Positions 54,418-64,000 of a stretch of 64,000 nucleotides of DNA are shown here, piece by piece (the stretch's first letter is position 1; each line of letters opens with the position of its first letter). Below the pieces are notes generated by a model that was not told the DNA's origin, did not search any database, and saw only the letters and a list, made by a program, of their open reading frames with translations. Source of the stretch: Guyanagaster necrorhizus (lineage: Eukaryota; Basidiomycota; Agaricomycetes; Agaricales; Physalacriaceae); contig NW_025064901.1 in assembly GCF_019112545.1 (NCBI RefSeq), positions 320,164-384,163 of the forward strand, written 5' to 3'. Made by a program: the position numbers and the translations under genes.

Positions 54418-54852
54418 CTTGTGTTGGTAGAAGTGGATAATGAATCGCTGGCTGCTGTTGTGTGCCCAATATGAGAGCTCAGTGACTATGCCACCGGGCT
54501 GTATACCCGGCTAGTCACGTGTCTAGCTGAGTCGCTTATCACTTTCCACCCTTTTGACGATGTAAGTTCGCAACCGAGAACTCCACATAGATACAATCAG
54601 CACTATCACAACAGCAGGGGCAGCCCTTACCAGCCGTCAACATCGACGCTGCCAGTAACAGCATAGCGAACTATTCATGACATTGTCTTTTGTTGCTTTT
54701 AAGTGACCAAAGTCTTGTAAGCAACAGGAACGCGCTATGTAAATAATTTTTACTCTTTGCTATATAAACTAACGTTGACAATGGGTCCCGACTCCGTCGC
54801 ACGGCCATGACCACAGCCGTAAATATCATTCAATTTCGTCAAGTTATCAGCA
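54418..54852. other. Convergent 3' region, about 435 bp
   Basis: Lies between the stop codons of threonyl-tRNA synthetase (plus) and sulfite reductase beta (minus). Apart from the hairpin at 54482-54518, nothing distinctive was seen. Confidence 0.5.
54482..54518 (+). other. Strong hairpin just downstream of threonyl-tRNA synthetase
   Basis: GTGACTA (54482-54488) pairs perfectly with TAGTCAC (54512-54518). Inside it, CCGGG (54494-54498) pairs with CCCGG (54506-54510) around a 7-nt loop CTGTATA, with a small asymmetric bulge between the stems. It begins 65 nt after the stop codon and so is probably in the 3' UTR. It is not a tRNA, since there is no D or T arm around it. Confidence 0.6.
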
Positions 54853-57800
54853 TCAAGATGATTCTTTATGCTGTCCTTCTCCACCCATGCCCACATACCA
54901 TTCTTTACCAGAAGTGGTGGCCGAGATATACCCAGCTCTAATGGTAAAATCACCAAAGCGCTCTCCTTCTAATCTCTCCAGAGCATATCTTTTAATGATG
55001 GGCTCTAGGATAGCCAAGATCTCAGGCTCAGTGACCGTTTCTGCAATTCAGTATGAACGTGGTGCAGCAGAAGGAGCGGAGAGAACGAACCTCGGTAAAT
55101 TTTGTTTAATCTCTGACCATAGAATCCTCCACCAAGCAGCATCGAATATGAACCGGGTGCTTTGCCGATGAAAGCAACCTCTGGAAAGTTTAAGTCAGAC
55201 AACATATCTTTAAGAATACCAAGTGCGACATGCCTCCAAGGTAAGGACGAGCACACCCGTTGGGACATCCAGTCATCCGCATCACAATTGAATCGTTACG
55301 GAGACCGTTCTTCTCGCAGATTTTTTCCACCTTATCAATCAACAGAGGAAGATACTGGAACGGAAACGAAATCAACATGCTGAAGGCGTCAACGAAGGGG
55401 CCACTCACCCGTTCCGATTCCGCCATGGCAAGACCTAAAAGAGACGAGGTCGTCAGTTGTGCGGAATCCAACAATACAAGGCTCTACGCACCACATGTTG
55501 GAAATGCCACACATGCCGACGATGATAGTCTAAGCCCGGAATGCACGAGATTATCCAGCTTGTATTGGGTCAGGATCTCCTTGATGAGAGGAAGCTCCTC
55601 GTTTGGCACGTCCGACACCACCAAGTGCTGGTTAGCGGTTAAGCGGAACGTGCCTTTGTGGACCTTGGCAATCTCCCGTAAACCGGTCTTAAAGTCCCTT
55701 CCGGGCTCGTCTTGGATGCGTCCGTTTTCGATGAACATCAAGAAATGGTGCTTGCCATCTTCGCCTGTCGCCCAGCCGTAGTCGTCGACATTGCGGTCAA
55801 ACGTGAATGGTCGTGCAGGCTGGAGGGCATAACCAAGTCGCTTCTCAACCTCCGCTTTGAACACGTCGAGTCCCATACGGTCTATCGTGTACTTGAGACG
55901 TGCATTCTAGACGCAGGAGTGAGCACAATATTTGAGGAATTACCCATTGTTAGGCGTTACCTTTCGGCTAAGCAGAATCGAGTCAGCAACGAAATCAGGA
56001 AGTCGACATACAAAACATACTCGGCACGGTTTCCGTTATCCCGCTGGGTCAACATGACCTTCTCTGCGACAAGCTTTCCCTGTTCGGGAGTGCAGAAACC
56101 AATGATACTACCGGCCCGGGGATAGGTCTTTTTGTTTCCGTGTGTAACACCCATGCCTCCGCCAACGGAGACGTTGAAACCAGTCAACTCACCGTCGTCG
56201 CCGACAATTGCGATGAAGCCAAGATCGTTTGCGAAAACGTCGACGTCATTCGTAGGCGGTACGGCAACAGCAACTTTGAACTAGGTAACACTATAAGCAT
56301 GGGGTGAAAAGACAATAGCTGGATCAAAGTACCTTTCGGGGCAGATAAAATTCGCCGTATAATGGTTCAAAGTCCTTGACAGCGTCTCCTGCGACCATTT
56401 TCTTATCCAGCCAAATTTCATGGTATGCAGTCGTCCTCGGAATGAGGTGCTCGCTGACGGCTTTCGTGAATGCAAACACTTGCTTATGCAGCTTTGACAT
56501 TGTGGGAATGGAAGAGCAGATGACATTTCTGCGTTACATGAGAACGCGGGTCGCACACTAAAACATGACGCGTACCTGTTGACATCTCCACATGCGGCGA
56601 GTGTATCGAGGAGAACCCTGTTAATGTCCTGGATGGCGGGCTTCAAGTGTCTCTTAATTACACCGTGGAATTGGAACGTAGCTCTCGTCGTAATTTTGAA
56701 CGTACCACAGCCATGTTCATCTGCGATTTGATCCATTTGCAACCATTGTTCTGGCGTACAAACACCACCAGGCATCCTCACTCGGATCATGAAGCTATAC
56801 GCCAATTCCGCTCCTTGCGCTTGTCGCTCCTCTCGAATGTCTCGATCATCCTGCTGGTAGATGCCATGGAATTTCGTAAGCTGTCCGTCGCTGGGTGCGA
56901 GAGCGCCCGTGCTGAAGTCTTGGAGACCTTCGGCGATTGTTCCACGTAAATACTGCGAAGCGGCTTTGATGTGTTCGTTCGTAATGGGTTCAGGCTCGGC
57001 TTCCGTGATCTCAATGGAGTCGACTCCGAGGACCTTCCATAAAAGCTGCTCCCAAGGTTTGTATCCCGTCTCGGGACCATCTGCATCCTGGTCATCACCA
57101 AGTCCCAACTCAACAATGCGATCGCCACCCAACTTCCCTAGACGAGCATCCAAGTCCTTTCCAGGTTTGTTGTAATAATGCGCGTCTTCGGATCTGGGCC
57201 AGTAGTGACTGTCACCCATGCCGAAGACACCAAACTTGAGCTTCGTCAAGGTTCGATCATCACCCGCAGCTGCGGCGTTGAGCGCCTTATAAAACTGACG
57301 TCCATTCTGAGGCGGCTCTCCCTGCCCGGCGGTAGATGTGATGAAGACAACGTACTCTTCCTGAGACAGACTGTCCAGTGACATGGAATCGAATGAAGCT
57401 AGGGTGGTAGAAAGTCCCCTAGCCTGGGCACGATGGGAGAGGCGCTTGGCCTTCTTCTCGGCATTTCCACCATCAGAAGCGTACAAGATGAGCAGAGGCG
57501 GGGCATCCAGCGATGACAGGAGTTCGTTGTATGACTGCTGCGCCTTCTGTTTTCTTGCCTCCTTCACACTCTGCCCTAAGCTACTGACTAGTTCAGTGGC
57601 CATCGCTGGCTTCGACCGAACCAACTGAGAGAGGTGATTTTGACGGTCAAGGAACTGTTGGAGATCGTACTTAATCGAGTCAGAGTCTAAAGAAAATGGC
57701 TCCTTCCCTTCGCGATCCTTTGAAGGGTCCCATCGATACAAGGGCCAGTATCCGGAATCAACGGCAAGCTTGGTCTCTTTAAGGACCTCGAGAGCAAGAG

Positions 57801-59646
57801 AGTTGTCGGATACATACGGCAAGTAAGCCAGGACGACACTTGGTCCGTTGTAATGGTCAGCCTCTGTGAATGCCTGCAAGACTTGCGCGTAGGACGAATA
57901 AACGGCCACGCTGGCAACATAAACGTCCCCGTGGTTCATAGCGTACAAACCCACGTCATGCTTCCGCCTGCTTATCTCTCCAGAATTGCGAGAGGAATAT
58001 GGAAGGCTGTCGATAATGAGGACATTGACATTCAGGCCCGACGCGACAGCGTGATGCAGCCCAGATGATCCCAAATCGTACGACCACGCGTCAGAGCCAA
58101 TAATCCACCGCGAAATAACGGAGAAATGTGCGCTGAGAGAAAGAATGCGCACGGCCGCAGGATGAGATAGTGGTGCCAGTTTCAGCGATGCCACAATTTC
58201 CTCCCCAAGACCCTTGTTCTTCCTACTGTCATCCTTCGCAAGTATCCATTTACTCAGTAATGAATGAAGTTCCACATCCAGTATATCACTCTGCAGCAAC
58301 TCCAGAACGGCATTAATGAGCTGTTGCCTCTGTTCCAGCTGCGCCCGTACGCGACCCAGCGCAAACTCCGGGGTCGTAGCAATCTCGCCCTGGGATGCGA
58401 CAAGTGACGGCGAGTTCGCGATTTCGAGCCTATCGTCGAAGAGATGGGCCAAAATTTTATTATATGATGCTTCGTGCTTGGGAACGAGGGGTGCGATGTT
58501 ACTAGGCGATGGGGTTGATGGAGGACTCAACTCAAGCCGTGTGGACGGCGATGAGATCGAGGCGTGTTGTACGAGCTTGAGAATGTCGACAGACGTAATA
58601 CCGTCGACGGCACCGAAAACACCACTTTGAATGATAGGGCGTGGTTCATGGCATTGCAGGGCGCTGACTACGTCGAGATACAATGGTGTCCATTTCATCG
58701 ACCATTTTGAAATGTGCTCCAAAACGATGACTCTCTTTGTTGTAGAAGGAATGGCCGCGATTATACGCGAGGGAGGGAGAGGAGTTACGAGAGATACGAA
58801 TATAATGGACACGCCCTGAGCGACAATGGGCAATTCACGACCCAAAGTGAAAATGACCGTCTCTGCATTACTCGTACCCTGGGAGACGAGGTGCCTCAGG
58901 GGCCGACGAACGAGGGACACGGTACTCAAAGCTATGATCTCATATGCTTTGAAAAGATCGTTTACGACCGAGTTGTCCGTAAACTCGTCGGAATGACTGT
59001 TTGAACGACCATTTGCATCGCTGTTTGAATGGCCGTTTGTACCGTTGACACCATTTGCATGTCCATTAACACCATTTCCATTGGCGGCATACGCATGCCC
59101 ATTGCTGGCAGTCGGAGAGTGCTTAGAAAGTCTGTTGTCGAGAAGGAATGGGACGACTTGGTCCTCCTGGACTTCCTGTGCTACGTCCACGACGCTTGAA
59201 TAGTAAGCATGAACAATGGCCTTTTTCTCTGTCCGGGCTAGCTTGGATGCCAGGAGGGCATTGTCATGGGCTTGTTGGGCTGTCGTGGAAAGCAGGAAGT
59301 ACGGAATGGCGGACCGGAGAAGAAGGACGTCAGAGAGGTCGCCATCGAGGGCAAAGTGGAGGACAAGTGGTAGAGAAGACAACTCCGATATCCGAAGGAT
59401 GACATTAGTAATCGTCCGTGGGCTTGCTGATGCAGTAAAGGAGATGAGAGAAGCGGTGGCGTTTCGGATAATGTACGCTACTGGATCACCGCCGGAGGGG
59501 ACTGATACGATGGCCGGTCTCTGTCTGGAGATAGTTGATAAAGATGTAAAGGTCTGAGCAGAGAGTGAAGTATTTGGCGACGGTAGCTGAAGGTCCACCA
59601 GGGTGTCGGACGCCAAGTAGGCGATCCGAGCAACGGAGCTGGTCAT
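54853..59646 (-). CDS. MET5: Sulfite reductase (NADPH) beta subunit, hemoprotein with N-terminal transferase-like and flavodoxin domains
   Basis: Reduces sulfite to sulfide for cysteine and methionine synthesis, with the MET10 flavoprotein. The first exon alone encodes about 1,100 residues (59646 down to about 56575); several smaller exons follow. The N-terminal part is the pyruvate-oxidoreductase-like region of fungal MET5, with a low-complexity Asn/Gly/His insert (59010-59110 in DNA). Then come a flavodoxin ([45 protein letters not shown]) and the siroheme reductase halves ([55 protein letters not shown]). The iron-sulfur ligands fit [16 protein letters not shown] and [12 protein letters not shown]. 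The stop used is at 54853; the last residues look unlike the usual tail, so one more 3' intron is possible. Start: ATG at 59646. Confidence 0.93.
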
Positions 59647-60086
59647 GATGGTCTACGAAAGCTCGTCAGTAAAGATACTCAATGTCTGTCACAGAGCAAC
59701 GTACAGTTCAGAAAACGGGAGTGATGGTCGGTCGTACAAGGCCAAGGAAAAGCAGAATCGGCATCCTGAAAAAATCATGTTGTCGCATGAAGCACCTCAT
59801 ACCTTTGTGATTGTTTGGAGAAATCATGGACATCCCGGTGGAAGATGCCTTGGAATTCCGAATTCCTAGCTGACGCTGCTGATAGAAAGTACACCCAAGC
59901 CATTCATTATATTGTCAAAGAGCACCTCATTCTTCTGTATCCTTGCGACTTGTGCCCTGGCTTACTGATTGCAGGGACTATCATTGGCTGATCATCACCC
60001 GGATTCGACGGGACTCCGGACCGGTGTATTTGCGCATATTTGACTTGCTTATTGGAGTCACAAACTTGGCAGAGCAGCTCCGTATT
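59647..60086. other. Intergenic, about 440 bp, divergent promoters
   Basis: Shared 5' flank of sulfite reductase beta (left) and SEN2 (right). The frame ahead of SEN2 is open for about 48 codons but has no homology-like sequence. No clear CBF1 or MET4-type site (CACGTG) was seen. Confidence 0.5.
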
Positions 60087-61452
60087 ATGCCGTCTGGACG
60101 TTCCAAAGGCCCCTTCAAAGGAGGAGGCCGCCGAAATGACAACAACAGGATTTACTCGAATCCCTTACCCATTCTATTCACCGACGATTCTCCAAAGCCA
60201 ATACGCTCTCTGCTCAACCTTCTCGGTCTATCTCTCGCCAGAGTTCAGACGCCTCACTGCAATGCTATTTTCGACCCTACCACTTGCTCCGTCTGGGTGA
60301 CAAATTATTCTGATGCTTTGCTCCTTTGGAGACGGGGTTTCTTTGGCAAGGGCAACCTGTCACGAAGTGAACCCAGCTGGCTCGCCCGACAGAAGACTTT
60401 GCAAGGAAAACGTAAGTGCTATATCTCCCTGGACCTACACTCTCTAAAAATGCTGCAGAGATTACATCTGAGGAGATCCGTGAAAGGCGACGAGCGGAAC
60501 GAAAGCAATTCAAGTTAGACCGTGCGCATGCAATTGCTGCCGTAGCCGCAGAGGCAGAGGCCATCTTTGAATCCGAAGGACGCGTCATCACTCCTGCTCT
60601 TTCTGGACCCAATATTCCCTCCGCGGCGACATGGAAACCAACCCCTACAACAGATGAACCACTTCCTTCCCTTCTGTTGTCATCACCCCAAGATATAGAT
60701 GAAGAAGAGCTGGAGGACGTTGAGCATCTCCAACTAACTCTGCCCGAAGCCTTTTTTCTCATATGGAATTTTGATTGTCTCACTGTGTTGAATCCTGATA
60801 CGGTTAGCTACTCTGTATCTTATCCATGCTTCTCAATGCAAATATCTCTTTATCCAGTACGAACCCATGAGTCTGGGGCAAATATGGAATACGTTCCAAC
60901 AGGTGCATCTGTTCCCTCCCGTACCCAATGCCCCAGTACAGCCACTTCAGTTCGACAATCCGTTTCTAATTAACTATGTTGTGTATCATTACTATCGCTC
61001 TCTCGGCTGGGTCGTCAGAGGAGGCACCAAGTTTTGTGTCGATTATCTTCTGTATAAACGGGGTCCCGTTTTCTCTCATGCGGAGTAAGTCTGCGATCCT
61101 AGATGAAGCCCTCACTAAGTCTACTCCCAGGTTTTCTGTGGTCGTCTGTCCCGTTTACGAAGATCCTGCAGATCAAGGAAACTCAGTACTCAATGTCCAA
61201 AATGCGTCACCTTTTGCATGGTCCTGGCTCAGCACGATCAACCGTGCCAACACTCAAGTGCAAAAGGTACGATAATCATTCATCAAGAAGTATTATGTTG
61301 ATTTCTTTCAGACACTCATGCTTGCTTACGTGACCATACCGGCACGATCACGACTATCTTCAGACGTGCTGAAATCTCCTGCTTGCTTTTCGCATTACTC
61401 CGTTAGGGAGGTCGTCGTGCGCAGATTCATTCCAGCGAGAATGCGTGATTGA
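60087..61452 (+). CDS. SEN2: tRNA-splicing endonuclease catalytic subunit SEN2
   Basis: Cuts the 5' splice site of intron-containing pre-tRNAs, such as the tRNA-Arg at the left end of this window. Five exons join in frame to about 380 residues. The N-terminal part has NPLPILFTDDSPK and FDPTTCSVWVTNYSDALLLW with RRGFFGKGNLSRSEPSW. A Glu/Arg-rich helix (ITSEEIRERRRAERKQFKL) leads to LTLPEAFFLIWNFDCLTVL. The nuclease fold is clear in YHYYRSLGWVVRGGTKFCVD then YLLYKRGPVFSHAEFSVVV, with the catalytic Tyr, the His of SHAE, and a Lys in the following NTQVQKTLMLAYVTIP. The start is the ATG at 60087; the frame upstream shows no conserved sequence. Confidence 0.94.
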
Positions 61453-61677
61453 TGTTTTTCATTCATATCTACAAAGCAATGCTGCATACATGCATGATAT
61501 TACACCGTACTCGTCACCGCCCAACAATAATAGACCTGCCATGACTATCTTGACATGGACGAATGATGCGTGATGCCTGCAATAGAAAGGTAGTATTGCC
61601 AGTGGGATGTTGCCATGACGAAGGAAAAAAAGGTCGAAAGCAATAAGGATAAATGATAGGAGATGGAAAAAGGAAAA

Positions 61678-63472
61678 TCATATTGCCCCCCTGATGCCGA
61701 CTTTTCGATACTTCTCCTCGTAAGCCTGGGTCAGATTGGGCAAGACAGGCCTACAATCGAGAATCTTCTCTGTGTCGGGACTATTGGGGTTGGTGAAAAA
61801 AGACGAGGAATGTTCAGTAAGAAAGTCGCGTGCGGATTCAATGTCATCAAATGCGAGTTCGCTATGTATAAAACTCAAGGGAAGAGTTTTGTAGCTATTT
61901 ATACCGTTCAATAATAGATCTCAGACAAGGAATGAAGGCTTACGCTTTGGTCATGATCATAAGAGCCTTGGCCCGCTCTCGACCTATCAAATGATCCATG
62001 ATGTATCCACCCATATTCGGGGCATTCATGTACAATTTGAACAGAGCATGGTAGTTCCCCATAGCCAAAGACTTCTGCACATCCAGTGCATGCCTGACGG
62101 CGGAATCTGATTTCTGTCGGGGTGTTAGCTGACCTACGTAAAGATTCAATTCTGTAACAACGTCAGAGGTTGTTTATGGTCCCGAGGAAACGATACGGAC
62201 CACTTCTGTTGCGACCATGCAGCAACATAAGGATGCGGTAAGCGGTAAATTCCTCTTGTTTGCCCGGTATTCCTAATTCATATAGTGTCTTCAACGTGGC
62301 TTGACATTGGTTGAACTCAACCATATCGTTCTGGAGCGTCGCGAAATCAAGACAACGTGTAAGCTTTGAGAAGGAGCAACGCACGCTTTCCAGAGCCATT
62401 CGTGCGTGTATTTCGTAGACTTGAACGGTAAAGTCGTTTTTTATTCGCTGGACCTGCGCAGAGTCAAATGTAGGGAAACACGCCAGACCATAATGGTGGG
62501 GACAATAAGACACACACCGTTAGATCCTGTCGAAGACTCTTGAACTGATTACATATCCAACTATATGAGCATTTTTCTCGCCACCGCTTCTTGAGTTCCA
62601 AAAGAGTTTGTTGGAGGACAGCGTAAGGCCGTATTTGCTCCGGTTTGGGTTCCTGAAAGAGTGCATTAGATGCTGGAGAAAGATGGGCTCGGTACGCACC
62701 GAAGTTAACCTCAAATAGTCCTTGAACAGCTCTTGTGAGCTTCCAACTATTGTGTACCGGTCCCAGTCAATCACGTTCTGACATGGAAGTTAGGTCCATG
62801 ACGAATGCTAGCTGGAGGTGTCTACACACTGGGTCGGCATCGGGATCATCAGCGGGGTTGACATAAGGCGAAGATGGGCGAGTCGTTGGTCGGTCGCTTA
62901 GATGAGCATACTGTTGATTTGCTTTGAGAGAAGCATTGCCACCCAGTGACTTCTGTCGTTCTATTTCATGTTCCCGTTGGAAGCGTTGTGCACGTCGGTT
63001 CAAGGCCGTGGGATTGTTGAAATCCGAAGTATGATTTGAGGCTTGCTTGAGCGCAGACTTCTTGGCCTTTTTGTTGGATGTAGGCAGGTCGTTACTGAGG
63101 GAGGTTCGACTGACGTGTTCACCTCAGAGGCACAGGTAGATTACACACCTCTTGCGCTTCAGTATAGGCTGCTTGGGGAGCAAACTACAGGGAGGAGAAG
63201 CAGAGCATAAATGGATAATGTGGCAGGAAAGAAATATGGGACTTGGAAGACCTTTGCAATTGTATCCCAGCCCAGTCCGTCGTCCAGAGCGTTTGTGCCG
63301 CGAAAGCATCAGCAATTACCTTTCTTAATTCTTCTTGGGCTTCCACTCTGTTGGTATCTGTCATTTGACCTAGGCATTTGGCGACCCACTCTCTGCGGTT
63401 CGAGGTTAACGAGAGCCGTAAGAAAGAGTCTCATACATACTTGAGTTGTGGAGGCCATGAAGCGGACGACAT
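61678..63472 (-). CDS. SAC3/GANP-domain protein, THP3/LENG8 type
   Basis: Relatives of yeast THP3 act with CSN12 in transcription-coupled splicing and mRNA handling in the nucleus. About nine exons join in frame from the ATG at 63472 (MSSASWPPQLKEWVAKCLGQ). A basic segment (KQPILKRKSRTSLS, SNKKAKKSALKQ) and NRRAQRFQREHEIERQ precede the SAC3 domain: VIDWDRYTIVGSSQELFKDYLRLTS-like core (given here only in part), RPYAVLQQTLLELKKRW, YSWICNQFKSLRQDLTVQRI, YEIHARMALES, DMVEFNQCQATLKTLYELG, TAYRILMLLHGRN. The PCI-like part ends with HALDVQKSLAMGNYHALFKL and SFIHSELAFDDIESARDFL. One intron near 63110-63150 is only about 39 nt. It is convergent with SEN2, stops about 225 bp apart. Confidence 0.88.
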
Positions 63473-63669
63473 TACGAATACGCAAAGCTCTAGCGAGAGG
63501 AAGAAATGAGAAATGTGGTGAGAGTTACGTTCAGACGCTGACGGACAAGTGCACCGGTCGATGACAATCAGGCTTATGCTCCAAACATGAGCAAATTCAA
63601 TGATTCCCATGTGCAAGTGACTAATTATTGAGGATCATCTTATCTACAGTACACTTGGCTACAGAGTAT

Positions 63670-64000
63670 TTAATGGCCCTTGTCTACAGGAGGGTCGTAA
63701 ACTGGACGAGCACAGTGAGCCAAACGTGATAATTAAAGTCGTGGAAACTTACAGATCTTCCTGTTTTTAATTGTAGTCCATTTGAAGCGCTTGACGTAGA
63801 CGCTGAGGGCGAACAGAGCGGAGAACAAGACAACAGCCTTGATTCCATATTTCTTCCTCTCGTCATGTTCCGGCTCAGCCGCCCAGTTCAAGAAGATCGT
63901 AACATCTTTTGCCATCTGCGACGTGGTAGCGGGGGTACCTGTAACAAGGCGTCAAATACTGTCAACTGACCATTGAATGCAACATACCGTCATCATACTC
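63670..64000 (-). CDS. CYT1: Cytochrome c1, heme protein of complex III (C-terminal part only)
   Basis: Subunit of the ubiquinol-cytochrome c reductase in the inner mitochondrial membrane. Only the 3' end lies in the window: 63988-64000, then 63753-63938, then 63670 to about 63693. The joined reading is EYDDG, TPATTSQMAKDVTIFLNWAA, EPEHDERKKYGIKAVVLF, a single membrane anchor (ALFALSVYVKRFKW) and the tail KNRKIFYDPPVDKGH. This matches the C-terminal anchor of cytochrome c1; the heme-binding CXXCH lies beyond the window edge. Confidence 0.93.

Noticed and set aside
54460..54540. tRNA-Tyr(GTA) gene after threonyl-tRNA synthetase
   Set aside because: The hairpin has a 7-nt loop with GTA at the anticodon place, but there is no D arm, no TTC-type T loop and no acceptor stem.

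Overview
The window is nuclear DNA of a filamentous basidiomycete, most likely a mushroom-forming Agaricomycete. Nearly every gene is cut by introns of about 45-70 nt, genes sit close together on both strands, and the best matches are fungal housekeeping families plus basidiomycete-type proteins such as a DUF6533 seven-helix protein. There is no sign of a bacterial locus, CRISPR array or intact transposon. All gene names rest on motif recognition by eye. Coding joins were worked out by hand from reading frame and splice signals.

Layout: 1-1.4 kb holds the mitochondrial TAM41 gene (minus, cut by the window edge) and an intron-containing tRNA-Arg. After a 2.4 kb gene-poor stretch, 3.8-9.4 kb carries a Nudix CoA diphosphatase (PCD1-like), VMA12 and ATXN10 (divergent), and LEO1. 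Next come two proteins of unknown function (10.4-12.8 kb), clathrin heavy chain (13.3-19.5 kb), the Rho GTPase RHO3 (minus), cytoplasmic dynein intermediate chain, a small DASH/HSK3-like kinetochore subunit and two orphan proteins. From 29 to 40 kb the genes are TFIIA gamma, farnesyltransferase beta, RIO1 kinase, DBR1, mitochondrial ribosomal uL16m, PRP3 and ALG6. From 42 to 51 kb there is a DUF6533 membrane protein, a tandem pair of alanine-glyoxylate-type aminotransferases, a two-RRM protein and a nitronate monooxygenase. The last part holds threonyl-tRNA synthetase, sulfite reductase beta (minus), SEN2, a THP3/LENG8-type SAC3 protein and the 3' end of cytochrome c1.

The genes do not form an operon or metabolic cluster. 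Many act in RNA metabolism (LEO1, TFIIA, DBR1, PRP3, SEN2, THP3, ThrRS, RIO1), and RHO3 ends in a CAAX box of the type used by the farnesyltransferase encoded 9 kb away. These look like coincidences of a gene-dense genome.

I did not find a clearly new biological system. The most interesting signals are in gene architecture. Seven introns have GC-AG ends that the reading frame forces, and four of them fall in the tandem aminotransferase pair, at positions that only partly agree between the copies. Microexons of 7, 9, 11 and 13 nt are needed to keep frame in PRP3, both aminotransferases and RHO3. Clathrin heavy chain has an AG|GT junction inside an intron. One start-codon gap of only 56 bp, between uL16m and PRP3, carries a perfect TGACGTCA palindrome.
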